Shown one piece after another: positions 6,794 to 15,138 of a stretch of DNA of 48,820 nucleotides (position 1 is the stretch's first letter; each line of letters starts with the position of its first letter). The notes below the pieces were generated by a model, which made no database searches, was not told the DNA's origin, and worked only from the letters and a program-made list of their open reading frames with translations. The translations under genes and the position numbers were made by a program. This DNA is from Bacillota bacterium (GTDB lineage: Bacteria > Bacillota > Sulfobacillia > JAUYEG01): assembly GCA_030691505.1 (NCBI GenBank), contig JAUYEG010000111.1, forward strand, positions 1 through 48,820, given 5' to 3'.

Positions 6794-8401
6794 ATGCCCA
6801 GGCTCACAGGTGGTCAGACAGTTGTGCAAACGTTGGCTGCGGCAGGAGTGCGGGCGGTCTTCGGGGTGCCCGGCGTGCACAACCTCGATATCTACGACGC
6901 TTTGCCAGACACGCCGCAGATCGCTCATTATGTTGTGCGTCACGAGCAGGCCGCGACGTTCATGGCTGACGGCTACGCCCGGGCCACGGGCGATGTGGGC
7001 GTTGCCCTCCTGATAACCGGACCGGGCCTGACCAACGCTCTTACGGGCATCGCCGAGGCGTATAGCGACTCTTCGCCGATGCTGGTCATAACGGCGCAGG
7101 TCGAGACCAAGCTGGCGGATAAGGAAAAGGGATCGCTGCACGAGCTCAGGGATCAACTCGGCGTTTCCCGTCCGGTAACCGCCTATAACCGCCGCATCAA
7201 CAGCGTGCCGGAGATCGCTCCGGCGATCAGGGAGGCCTTCGCCTACCTGAAGCGCAGCCGCCCACGGCCGATTCACCTGGAGATACCGACCGACGTCATG
7301 GAAGCAGCCGCCGAGGTGGACCTGGGACAGCCTCTGGCCGCCGCCCCGCCCGCCCCTTTCGCCGCGCCGATAAAACGCGCAGCGGATGTCCTGGCCAGGG
7401 CAAACAGGCTGATTATCGTCGCCGGCGGCGGTTGCGTGTCCTCAGGAGCCGGCGAGGCCCTGGCGGCCGTTGCGGAGATGCTCCAGGCGCCCATCGTGGT
7501 CACCTCCAACGGCAAGGGGGGCATACCGGAGTCCCATCCGCTGGTTTTAGGCAACCTCAGCTACGACAAGGTGCTGATGGACCTGATGGGAAGCGCCGAC
7601 GCCGTGCTCGGCGTCGGAACCCGCTTCTCGGCGATGACCACCCGCGGTTTTACCTGGCCTGTTCCCGCCGCCCTGGTCCACATCGACATTGACCCCGCGG
7701 AACTGGGCCGCAACTACCCGGTGGCGGTCGGAGTGAGCGGTGACGCCCGCCTCAGCCTGGAGTCCCTGCGTGATGCGCTGCGGCCGCTTGTGGCGGCGGA
7801 CCGGCAGTCGCGGGCGCCGGAGGTCGCGGAGGTAAAACAACATGTCCGGCAACAGGCGATCGCTCAGGGCAGCTGGGAGATCGGCATCCTGGACGACATC
7901 CGCCGGGTGCTTGCGCCGGACGACGTGCTGGTCAACGACATGACGATGCTCTCCTACGCGGCTGCCCGCTACTACCCGGCGGAGCGCCCGCATACGTTCA
8001 TGTCGCCGCGGGGGTATGGCACCCTGGGGTTTAGCTATCCGGCGGCGCTCGGCGCGCAGGTCGGCCGCCCCGATCGCCGTGTGCTGTCGATCGCCGGTGA
8101 CGGCGGCTTTCTCTTCACGGGCGTCGAGTTGTGCACCGCGGCACAGTACAACCTGCCCGTGGTTGCCTTGATCGTGAACAACCACGGGTATGGGGTCGTT
8201 AAGCGCAACCAGCTCCGGCGCTTTGGGCGGCCGGTCGACGTCGACCTGCACACGCCGGACTACATGCAGTTCGCGGCCGCTTTTGGCGTGGCCGCGGAGC
8301 GGGTCGGCGGACCGGGCGAAATCCGGGGGGCGCTCGAGCGCGCCTTTGCGGCCAGAAAGCCATATCTGCTCGAACTGGCCGAGCCGCAAGATAAGGTCTA
8401 G
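6794..8401 (+). CDS. Thiamine diphosphate-dependent decarboxylase/synthase, acetolactate synthase-like
   Basis: A 535-residue member of the ThDP enzyme family that includes acetolactate synthase, benzoylformate decarboxylase and sulfopyruvate decarboxylase. The catalytic Glu lies in RHEQAATFMADGYARA (about residue 51). The ThDP/Mg motif is GDGGFLFTG with the partner Asn in VNNHGYG (about residues 430-460). The central domain (about 190-330) is of the ALS type. Slightly shorter than biosynthetic IlvB (about 560-600), and no small subunit gene or other ilv gene is nearby. It forms a tight operon with the downstream aminotransferase (11-base gap, AGGAGGG). A catabolic 2-oxoacid carboligase or decarboxylase is my best reading. 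Confidence 0.8.
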   Translation: MPRLTGGQTVVQTLAAAGVRAVFGVPGVHNLDIYDALPDTPQIAHYVVRHEQAATFMADGYARATGDVGVALLITGPGLTNALTGIAEAYSDSSPMLVITAQVETKLADKEKGSLHELRDQLGVSRPVTAYNRRINSVPEIAPAIREAFAYLKRSRPRPIHLEIPTDVMEAAAEVDLGQPLAAAPPAPFAAPIKRAADVLARANRLIIVAGGGCVSSGAGEALAAVAEMLQAPIVVTSNGKGGIPESHPLVLGNLSYDKVLMDLMGSADAVLGVGTRFSAMTTRGFTWPVPAALVHIDIDPAELGRNYPVAVGVSGDARLSLESLRDALRPLVAADRQSRAPEVAEVKQHVRQQAIAQGSWEIGILDDIRRVLAPDDVLVNDMTMLSYAAARYYPAERPHTFMSPRGYGTLGFSYPAALGAQVGRPDRRVLSIAGDGGFLFTGVELCTAAQYNLPVVALIVNNHGYGVVKRNQLRRFGRPVDVDLHTPDYMQFAAAFGVAAERVGGPGEIRGALERAFAARKPYLLELAEPQDKV

Positions 8402-8412
8402 GAGGGCCGTGG

Positions 8413-9645
8413 ATGTCAGTGACAAACGAAAAACCGGTGGACTACAGGCGTTTTCTCAGCAGGGTCGCGATGGAGCGTAACGACCCCTCGTCGCAGTTCC
8501 GGGGCGGCAAGCTCCGCCCCGATAACGTGCCGCTGTCTTTCGGCTATCCGTATTCCGAGTCACTCCCGTCGGCCGACCTTGCCCGGGCGACCGCCGCGAG
8601 CCTCACCGAAGAGGGACATCTGACCCTGCAGTATGGCGGCGGCCCCTCATCCGAGCTGCTGCGCAAACTTCTGTTTGAAAGGGCCTTGCGCAGGGGAGTC
8701 AAGGCGGAGGGCAACGATATCGTCTTGACGGCAGGTTCAATGCAGGCCCTCGACCTTGTCGGACGGGTGCTGCTGGACCCCGGCGACCTGGTCATGACGG
8801 AGGCGCCGAGTTACTTTGGCGCGCTGCGGGTCTTCCAGACGTGGCGGGCCCAGCTAATCGGCTTCCCGCTCGACGGCGAAGGGCTCGTGACGGACGCGGT
8901 CGCTGCCCAACTGGCGCGATGGCGCCGCGACGGCCGGCCGATGCCCAAGCTCTTCTACGTTATCGCGGACTTTCACAACCCCGGCGGGATAACCATGTCC
9001 CTGCCGCGCCGCCGGGCTCTGCTGGAACTGGCCGAGCAATACGACTTTCTTATCCTTGACGACAACGCGTATGGCGAGCTGCGCTTCGAGGGGCAGGGCT
9101 TAGAATTGCTCAAGGCGATGGATGACAAAGTGCGGGTCATCCAGACCGGCACTTTCTCCAAAGTCATCGCGCCCGGAGTCCGGCTCGGCTGGGCCATCGG
9201 CCCGCAGCCGCTGATCGACGAGATGACCCGGGTCAACGTGGGAGGCGGCCTGTCCACGTTTGTGACCGGGGCGCTGCATGCTTTCTGCCGCGAGGGCGAC
9301 CTCGACCGGCGTATTGACGGGTTGCGTTCCGAGTACCGCCGCCGCAAGGACGCTATGGTCGCCAGCCTGGAGACCCACATGCCGGCCGGGGTAACCTGGA
9401 ACAACCCCGAGGGAGGCTTCTTTCTCTGGCTTGAGGTCCCGGCCGAGGTGGATATGGAGGCTCTGGCGCCAAAAGCGCGCGAGCAAGGCGTTACGTTTGT
9501 GGGAGGAACTGCGTTCTTCACCGACGGCAGGGGCAGGAACTACGCCCGCCTGTGCTTCAGTTTCTGCGACAACGAGCAACTGGAGCGCGGCATAGGCATA
9601 CTGGCCAAGCTGATTCGCGAGCAGCTGGACGAGGAGACACACTGA
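8413..9645 (+). CDS. PLP-dependent aminotransferase, fold type I (2-aminoadipate aminotransferase-like)
   Basis: A 410-residue class I/II aminotransferase of the LysN/MocR-catalytic type, without an HTH domain. The cofactor lysine is in QTGTFSKVIAPGVRLGW (about residue 248). Other family signatures are DFHNPGGITM, LILDDNAYGELRF, the N-terminal substrate-site YGGGPSSELLRKLL and the late LCFSF. The ATG is preceded by CTAGGAGGG eleven bases after the ThDP enzyme stop. The pair probably interconverts an amino acid and its 2-oxo acid, which the ThDP enzyme then decarboxylates or condenses. The specific amino acid is unknown. Confidence 0.85.
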   Translation: MSVTNEKPVDYRRFLSRVAMERNDPSSQFRGGKLRPDNVPLSFGYPYSESLPSADLARATAASLTEEGHLTLQYGGGPSSELLRKLLFERALRRGVKAEGNDIVLTAGSMQALDLVGRVLLDPGDLVMTEAPSYFGALRVFQTWRAQLIGFPLDGEGLVTDAVAAQLARWRRDGRPMPKLFYVIADFHNPGGITMSLPRRRALLELAEQYDFLILDDNAYGELRFEGQGLELLKAMDDKVRVIQTGTFSKVIAPGVRLGWAIGPQPLIDEMTRVNVGGGLSTFVTGALHAFCREGDLDRRIDGLRSEYRRRKDAMVASLETHMPAGVTWNNPEGGFFLWLEVPAEVDMEALAPKAREQGVTFVGGTAFFTDGRGRNYARLCFSFCDNEQLERGIGILAKLIREQLDEETH

Positions 9646-9674
9646 CCGCCCGCACGTTGGGGCAAGGGTTTTGC

Positions 9675-9699
9675 GGCCGGTCGCCCGTGGCGGCCGGCC
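9675..9699 (+). terminator. GC-rich hairpin after the aminotransferase operon
   Basis: GGCCGGTCGCC and GGCGGCCGGCC pair over 11 positions (one U-G wobble on the plus strand) around a three-base CGT loop, 30 bases after the plus-strand operon and just beyond the minus-strand ndk stop. Only a weak U tract (CTGCTTTC) follows, so it may be a factor-assisted or bidirectional terminator. Confidence 0.45.
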
Positions 9700-9707
9700 A
9701 CCTGCTT

Positions 9708-10301
9708 TCAATATATGGCGGACCAGCTTACCGGGCGGTGGACACAGATCTCTGCGGGGCTGAACCACTCCGCTATCTCGCGCCGTGCCTCGTCCACATC
9801 GCTTGACGAGTGGACAACGTTCTTGACCGCGGTGTGGAGGGTGTTGGCCGCAATAGCCGAAACGCTCGAGAAGTCCCCCCGGATTGTTCCCGGTGCGGCA
9901 TCGATCGGCATGGTGTCACCAGATAGCTTTCGGACCAACTCGACCGCGTGGGCGCCCTGGAGCACACAGGCGACGGTGGGCCCGGAAGTAATGTAGTCAA
10001 TAAGCCAGCCCCGAATATAGCCCCCGATCGTCGCGGGATCGTCGGTGCCGAGCTCAGCTACCGGATCGCGGCCGTGTTTGGCGTATGTGCGCAGCGTCTT
10101 GTGTCCAAGATTGGCCACCCACTGCGGGTCGTCCATGTAGTGCCGCTGCGCCTGCTCCTTGCCCACCTGCACCATCTTCAGGCCGACCACGGCCAGCCCC
10201 GCGTCTTCCAAACGGGCGATAATGCGGCCGCAGAGACCGCGCAGCACTCCATCCGGTTTGATCAGCAGCAGTGTCCGTTCGTCATTGATGGCTACGCTCA
10301 T
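9708..10301 (-). CDS. ndk: Nucleoside diphosphate kinase, extended form
   Basis: Transfers the gamma-phosphate of ATP to nucleoside diphosphates through a phosphohistidine. The opening TLLLIKPDGVLRG holds the ATP-contacting Lys. The catalytic His is in VKNVVHSSSDVDEA (about residue 164), and REIAEWF follows as in normal NDKs. At 197 residues it is about 45-50 longer than standard NDK. The extra residues lie mainly at about 55-100 (GHKTLRTYAKHGRDPVAELG onward), with a smaller insert before the active His. Similar long forms exist in some bacteria. The ATG at 10301 is preceded by GAGGAGAGGTGGG; a GTG at 10316 is less likely. Confidence 0.85.
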   Translation of the reverse strand: MSVAINDERTLLLIKPDGVLRGLCGRIIARLEDAGLAVVGLKMVQVGKEQAQRHYMDDPQWVANLGHKTLRTYAKHGRDPVAELGTDDPATIGGYIRGWLIDYITSGPTVACVLQGAHAVELVRKLSGDTMPIDAAPGTIRGDFSSVSAIAANTLHTAVKNVVHSSSDVDEARREIAEWFSPAEICVHRPVSWSAIY

Positions 10302-10354
10302 TACTACTTGTCCCACCTCTCCTCAAAGAAACAGAAACACCCATAAGACCGGTG

Positions 10355-10371
10355 CGCCCGCGGCGCGGGCG
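10355..10371 (-). terminator. Short GC hairpin between the nuclease and ndk genes
   Basis: CGCCCGC-GCC-GCGGGCG forms a seven-pair stem directly after the stop of the bifunctional nuclease gene (minus strand). No immediate U tract, only a pyrimidine-rich stretch further on. A terminator, processing site or chance palindrome are all possible. Confidence 0.3.
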
Positions 10372-10373
10372 GA

Positions 10374-10790
10374 TCAATGGATCGGGCCGGCATCCGCGGC
10401 AACGCCGGCCAGGTCCAGGACACGCTCAAGCACGGAAATGGGAACCCGCGCCCGCAAAGCGAGCGCGATGGCGTCCGACGGGCGCGAGTCGATCTCAACC
10501 ACCCTGTCCTTGTCGAGCAGGCTGATCTGGGCGAAGAACGTTTCGTCCCGGACGTCATCAATCAGCACGCCGGCAACCTTGATATTGAGCCGGTCGAGTA
10601 TCTGTTTGAGCAGGTCGTGCGTCTGCGGCCGGGGGGGCTCGATACCCTCGACCGCGATAGCGATCGCCCCGGCCTCCAGCGGCCCCACAATGATCGGCAG
10701 ATAGCGCTCGCTGTCGGCGTGTTTGAGGAGGACGATGGCGCGCTGGTGCTGAGTATCGTAGGCAATCCGGTCAACGGTCACCTCGATCAT
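10374..10790 (-). CDS. Bifunctional nuclease family protein (DUF151/BFN)
   Basis: A 138-residue single-domain protein of the DUF151 family, some plant members of which cut RNA and DNA; the bacterial role is unclear. Typical features are YLPIIVGPLEAGAIAIA, the THDLLKQIL helix, and the acidic/arginine motif VVEIDSRPSDAIALALR, which is the most conserved part of the family and the likely active or binding site. The ATG follows GGGGAGGCCGGGGG. A TATAAT-like hexamer at 10819-10814 lies upstream without a convincing -35. It sits between coaX and ndk; no functional link to either is evident. Confidence 0.88.
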   Translation of the reverse strand: MIEVTVDRIAYDTQHQRAIVLLKHADSERYLPIIVGPLEAGAIAIAVEGIEPPRPQTHDLLKQILDRLNIKVAGVLIDDVRDETFFAQISLLDKDRVVEIDSRPSDAIALALRARVPISVLERVLDLAGVAADAGPIH

Positions 10791-10829
10791 CCCCCGGCCT
10801 CCCCTCTGGCGACATTATATCTTAATATC

Positions 10830-11645
10830 TTATTGTGCCTGGACTCCCCGCGAGCATGCCCCGTCCCGCCGGCCCCGGTTGCGGTCATGGATCAGCCGTA
10901 TCCCCTCCAGGGTCAGGAGCGGGTCGACGTGCTCGATCGTCCGGCTGACCTGGCTTACCACATGCGCCAGGCCGCCGGTGGCCACCACGGTCGGGTGTCC
11001 GCCGAGCTCCCCGGCAACCCGTGTAACCAGCGCATCGACCTGGCCGGCGAAACCGAAGACGATGCCCGACCGCAACCCGTCGGCCGTGCTGCGCCCGATA
11101 GCGTTGGGGGGAACGGAGAGCTCAATCCGGGGCAGCCTGACGGCCCGCTGGAACAAGGCCTCGCTGGCGATCCCGATTCCGGGCGCGATCGCCCCTCCGG
11201 CGAAGAGGCCCGCGGCCGTCACCGCATTGACGGTGGTCGCGGTCCCGAGGTCGACGGCGATGACCGGCCCCCCGTACCTGGAATACGCGGCCTCCGCGTC
11301 GGCGATGCGGTCCGCGCCAAGTTCGCCGGGATCCTCGTACCCGAGCTCGATGCCCAGCGCAAGCCCGGGCCCGATAGTCAGCGCGTCGGCCATCAGCTGG
11401 TCCCGTGCCACAGCGGCGAAAACCGGGATCAGCTCGGGCACGACGGAGCAGACGGCGACGGACTCAACCTGGCCGGGCTCAAGTCCATGCCTGGCCATCA
11501 GACCGTCGAGAACGATCGCGTATTCGTCTGCCGTCCGGCGGATGTCGGTGTGCAGGCGCCCGCAGACGAGGGGACGCTCCCCGGAATACACCGCAACCGT
11601 GATGTTGGTGTTGCCGATATTAACGACCAGCAGCAAAGGGACCAC
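10830..11645 (-). CDS. coaX: Type III pantothenate kinase
   Basis: First step of coenzyme A synthesis, phosphorylating pantothenate; the type III family needs a monovalent cation and is not feedback-inhibited by CoA. The 271-residue chain shows the ASKHA motifs NIGNTNITVAVY at the N-terminus, ELGADRIADA in the middle and AVDLGTATTVNAV (about residues 125-140), then GGAIAPGIG. Homologues have an Asp after the TT-hydrophobic pair, where this protein has Asn, a mild variation. The GTG start lies inside the 3' end of birA (26-base overlap), implying translational coupling; a TTG nine bases downstream is an alternative. CoaX follows FtsH in B. subtilis. Confidence 0.93.
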   Translation of the reverse strand: MVPLLLVVNIGNTNITVAVYSGERPLVCGRLHTDIRRTADEYAIVLDGLMARHGLEPGQVESVAVCSVVPELIPVFAAVARDQLMADALTIGPGLALGIELGYEDPGELGADRIADAEAAYSRYGGPVIAVDLGTATTVNAVTAAGLFAGGAIAPGIGIASEALFQRAVRLPRIELSVPPNAIGRSTADGLRSGIVFGFAGQVDALVTRVAGELGGHPTVVATGGLAHVVSQVSRTIEHVDPLLTLEGIRLIHDRNRGRRDGACSRGVQAQ

Positions 11646-12474
11646 TCCCGGAGCCGGCGTGGGCGAGGCTTACGTCGCCGGCGGCGATGTGCTCGGCACG
11701 CCCGTCGGGCAGCCTCAGCACCAGCCTGCCCTGCATGTCGATGGTCTCCGCCCAGCCCCTGAGGATGGACGCGCCGGTCACCGTGACCTCGCGCCCGATG
11801 GTCTCCGAACCGGCGATCCACTCCTCGCGAAGGGCGGCAAAACCGGTTTCCGTAAACTGCCCGTATGCCCTCTCAACCTCGGCAAGCAGGGCCGCGCCCA
11901 GCCCGGCGACCGGCACCGGGCTGCCGGCGGCGATGGATAATGACGTCGCCCGATCGCGAAGCTCAGGCGGCAGGTCCGCGATGCCCAGGTTGACGTTGAT
12001 GCCGATGCCCATCACCACGAAATCCGGCGGGCACAGGAGGGAGCCCCCGGAAGCCTCGGTCAGTATGCCGCCGGCCTTTCGCCCGCCAACCAGCAGGTCG
12101 TTGGGCCACTTGACCTTGCACGTGACGTGAGCCGTCCGCCCGATGGCGGCCCGCGCCGCGACGGCTCCCACAAGCGCCAGCGGGCCGAGCTCGCGGAGCG
12201 GCAGCGCGGGCCGCAGGACGAGCGAGCACCACAGCCCGCCCCCGAGCGGCGAAACCCACTCGCGGCCCATGCGTCCCCGTCCGCGTTGCTGCTGGTCGGC
12301 GACGACGGCCGTGCCCTCCGGGGCGCCCTGTGCCGCGAGCTCCAGGGCAGCGTCGTTTGTGGAGGACACACAACCAAAAGACACGAGCGGGCGCCCAAAT
12401 TTCCCGGGATGCGCCGCGGCGGCCAGCAGGACGCGGATCGCCGTACCGGCAGACCCGCCTGTTTCCTCAGTCAC
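11620..12474 (-). CDS. birA: Biotin-[acetyl-CoA-carboxylase] ligase without HTH domain
   Basis: Activates biotin to biotinyl-AMP and attaches it to the lysine of biotin carrier proteins. The catalytic core has QQRGRGRMGREWVSP (biotinyl-AMP loop), KVKWPNDLLVGGRKAGGIL and VVMGIGINVNL, with a C-terminal SH3-like domain from about residue 235. At 284 residues it lacks the N-terminal winged helix of bifunctional BirA repressors, so it is probably only an enzyme. The GTG start is eight bases inside nadC (GTGACTGA). The order nadB-nadC-birA-coaX is close-packed on one strand and likely one transcript. Confidence 0.93.
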   Translation of the reverse strand: MTEETGGSAGTAIRVLLAAAAHPGKFGRPLVSFGCVSSTNDAALELAAQGAPEGTAVVADQQQRGRGRMGREWVSPLGGGLWCSLVLRPALPLRELGPLALVGAVAARAAIGRTAHVTCKVKWPNDLLVGGRKAGGILTEASGGSLLCPPDFVVMGIGINVNLGIADLPPELRDRATSLSIAAGSPVPVAGLGAALLAEVERAYGQFTETGFAALREEWIAGSETIGREVTVTGASILRGWAETIDMQGRLVLRLPDGRAEHIAAGDVSLAHAGSGSGPFAAGR

Positions 12475-13369
12475 GGCCGCCCCGCGGGCTCTCCGGCAAG
12501 TCAAGCTCGAGGCTGATGTCCAGCGCCTTGAACGAATGGGTGAGCGCCCCAAGCGAGACGAAGTCCACCCCCAGGCCGGCGACGCGGGGCAGATCCGCCA
12601 GCGTGATTCCGCCGGACGCCTCAACCAGGGCCCGGCCGCCGATCAGCTTCACGGCCCGCTCCATCGTGGCCTGGTCCATGTTGTCGAGCATAATGATGTC
12701 GGCGCGCGCAGCCAGGGCTTCCTCGACCTCGACAAGGTCCGCCGCCTCGACCTCGATGCGCACCATCGGCGTTGCGCCGCGCCGGACCGCTGCTACGGCG
12801 GGGCCGATGCCGCCGGCCAGCCGGATGTGGTTGTCCTTGATCAGAACCATGTCAAAGAGCCCGGCACGGTGGTTGGAGGCACCCCCGGCGCGGACCGCGT
12901 ATTTCTCAAGGATCCGCAGCCCGGGCGTCGTCTTGCGCGTATCGAGCACGCGCAGCCCGGTGCCGGCCACCGCCGCGGACGCCGCCCTCGCCATGGTGGC
13001 GATGCCGGATATTCGCTGAAGGAAGTTGAGCGCGACCCTCTCGCCGCCCAGGATGGCTACCGCCGGACCGCTGACCTGCGCCAGCCTGTCCCCGGGCCGG
13101 ACGTCCGAGCCCTCGGCCGCCAGCGCGACGAACTTGATCTCCGGGCTCAACTCGGCGAAGACGATCTCAGATACCCATAGGCCCGCAAGCACCCCGGCCG
13201 CCTTGGCTATGAACCAGCCCTCCGCCCGTGTCGCCGCCGGTACCGTGTAGTCGGAGGTGATGTCGCCCGGGCCGAGATCCTCAAGAAGGGCCGCTCTGAT
13301 CACGGGCAGCACGGCAAGTTTGGTCGGCCGCGGCACAGCTTCGCCCGGCGCCGCAAATGTCCCTGACAT
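12467..13369 (-). CDS. nadC: Nicotinate-nucleotide pyrophosphorylase (carboxylating)
   Basis: Converts quinolinate and PRPP to nicotinate mononucleotide, CO2 and PPi. The 300-residue chain has an N-terminal alpha/beta sandwich (LLEDLGPGDITSDYTVP) and a C-terminal barrel with LNFLQRISGIAT, DTRKTTPGLR, EKYAVRAGGASNHRAGL and the DMVLIKDNH signature with its conserved Lys and Asp. The ATG at 13369 follows CGCGGAGGTG, two bases after the nadB stop. It overlaps birA by eight bases. All three de novo NAD genes are present in the order nadA-nadB-nadC of transcription. Confidence 0.96.
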   Translation of the reverse strand: MSGTFAAPGEAVPRPTKLAVLPVIRAALLEDLGPGDITSDYTVPAATRAEGWFIAKAAGVLAGLWVSEIVFAELSPEIKFVALAAEGSDVRPGDRLAQVSGPAVAILGGERVALNFLQRISGIATMARAASAAVAGTGLRVLDTRKTTPGLRILEKYAVRAGGASNHRAGLFDMVLIKDNHIRLAGGIGPAVAAVRRGATPMVRIEVEAADLVEVEEALAARADIIMLDNMDQATMERAVKLIGGRALVEASGGITLADLPRVAGLGVDFVSLGALTHSFKALDISLELDLPESPRGGRD

Positions 13370-13371
13370 GG

Positions 13372-15111
13372 TTACACCTCCGCGTTGATGAGTGGGGCCA
13401 GGCCGAGCTGGAGTTGCCGGCCCGAAAGGCGCAGCACGGTGTGCCCGACCCAGCGCTGATCCGGCTCGGGGTGATCGCTGCGGTAGTGGGCGCCGCGGCT
13501 CTCCCGCCGGGCCGACGCGGCGGCAGCGACAAGGTGCGCGACGGTAAGTACGTTGCAGGCTTCCTGCACGGATGCAAGCTCCGGCTGGCTGCCGGCGCCG
13601 CCGCGGCCGCCCGCGGCGTGCAGCGCGCAAAGCGAGTCAGACAGCTCCCCGAGCCGCTGGCTGCCCCGCGCCAGTCCCTCGCCCTCGCGAACAAGGCCCA
13701 GATCCCGCGACATCGTCTCCCGGGCGCAAAACACGATCTCGTCAATGGACATGCCTTCCGCGACGCTCACGGGATACCGCTCCCGCGAGACGTGCGGCTC
13801 ACGCCCGCCGCCGCCGCACCCGACCGGCCGGGCCAGGCACCAGGGCAGGTCACCTGCCGGGCGCCATCCGTCCTGTGGAGGCAGCAGCCCGGTGCGCCAG
13901 GCGAGGCCATCCCAGCTGGCGGCATACTCCGCCGCCCGTCCCGCGAAAACCAGCGATTCGAGCAGCGAGTTGCTGGCCAGCCGGTTGGCGCCGTGCACTC
14001 CCAGGCATGCCGTTTCGCCGCACGCGAAGAGCCCCGGAACCGTGGTCCGTCCATGCGAGTCGATCCTTACGCCGCCCATGCTGTAGTGCGCCACGGGCGC
14101 AACGGGGATCAGGTCGGTCTCCATGTCGAGGCCGCTCTGCAGGCACCGGGCGTGAATGGTCGGGAAACGGAGGCGAGCCGGGCCGCTGCTGAGGCGACGG
14201 GCATCGAGCCAGACAAAAGAGGCACTCTCCCTGGCGCACTCGGCGCTGATCGCCCTGGCGACGACGTCCCGTGGGGCCAGCTCCCCGAGCGGATGGTAGG
14301 ACGGCATGAACCTCTCCTGGCGCATGTTGAGCAGCAATGCCCCGTCTCCGCGGACGGCTTCGGATATCAGAAAGCGGGGATTTGACGCCATCGCCAGGCC
14401 CGTGGGGTGGAACTGGAAAAACTCCATGTCCATAATCTCCGCGCCGGCGCGCATGGCCATCGCCATGCCGTCGCCGGTTACCACCGTCGCGTTGGTGGTG
14501 CTGGCGTAGATCTGCCCCGCGCCGCCCGTCGCCAGGATGGTCACCGGCGAGCGGTACCGGACCACGTGCCCGCCCGCGTCCACGCCGACCGCACCTGTGC
14601 AGCGGCCCCCCTCGATGGCAAGCCTCGCGGCGAAGACCCGCTCGTGCACCGGAACGGGCACAGACCGCGCGCGGTGGCTGAGAACCTCCTCGATCTCTTC
14701 ACCCGTCGCGTCGCCGCGCGCGTGCAGCACCCGGCGCAGGCTATGGGCGCCCTCGCGGGCAAGCGCGAGCCGGCCGTTGTGACGGTCAAAATGCGCGCCC
14801 AGGGAAATGAGGTCGCGGACGTAGGTCGGGCCGTCCTGTACCATTACCCGAACGAGCGGCTCGGCGCAAAGTCCGGCTCCGGCCCGGATGGTATCCTGGA
14901 GATGAAGCTCGGGGGAGTCCTGCTCGTCAAACGCGACCGCGATGCCGCCTTGGGCGAACTGGGTATTGCCCTCGGAGAGCAGGTTCTTGGTCAAGACTAC
15001 GACACGTCCGACCGCGGCCAGCCGCAGCGCGGCGTAGAGCCCGGCGATACCGCTGCCCACCACGAGGAAGTCCGCCGCGGCGGTGTTGCCGGCACTATCG
15101 ACGTCTTTCAC
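13372..15111 (-). CDS. nadB: L-aspartate oxidase
   Basis: Flavoenzyme oxidising L-aspartate to iminoaspartate, the substrate of NadA. The 579 residues include the FAD dinucleotide fold DFLVVGSGIAGLYAALRL at the N-terminus, SEGNTQFAQGGIAVA, the substrate region HARGDATGEEI, FFQFHPTGLA, HYSMGGVRID and the C-terminal FAD loop CGETACLGVHGANRLASNS. The fumarate reductase-type C-terminal helical domain contains a glycine- and alanine-rich linker. The start is GTG at 15111, weakly preceded by GATAAG. It is 27 bases after nadA in the same operon. The length is slightly above the usual 500-550. Confidence 0.96.
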   Translation of the reverse strand: MKDVDSAGNTAAADFLVVGSGIAGLYAALRLAAVGRVVVLTKNLLSEGNTQFAQGGIAVAFDEQDSPELHLQDTIRAGAGLCAEPLVRVMVQDGPTYVRDLISLGAHFDRHNGRLALAREGAHSLRRVLHARGDATGEEIEEVLSHRARSVPVPVHERVFAARLAIEGGRCTGAVGVDAGGHVVRYRSPVTILATGGAGQIYASTTNATVVTGDGMAMAMRAGAEIMDMEFFQFHPTGLAMASNPRFLISEAVRGDGALLLNMRQERFMPSYHPLGELAPRDVVARAISAECARESASFVWLDARRLSSGPARLRFPTIHARCLQSGLDMETDLIPVAPVAHYSMGGVRIDSHGRTTVPGLFACGETACLGVHGANRLASNSLLESLVFAGRAAEYAASWDGLAWRTGLLPPQDGWRPAGDLPWCLARPVGCGGGGREPHVSRERYPVSVAEGMSIDEIVFCARETMSRDLGLVREGEGLARGSQRLGELSDSLCALHAAGGRGGAGSQPELASVQEACNVLTVAHLVAAAASARRESRGAHYRSDHPEPDQRWVGHTVLRLSGRQLQLGLAPLINAEV

Positions 15112-15138
15112 CTGACTTATCCCGCCTCGCCCGACGGC

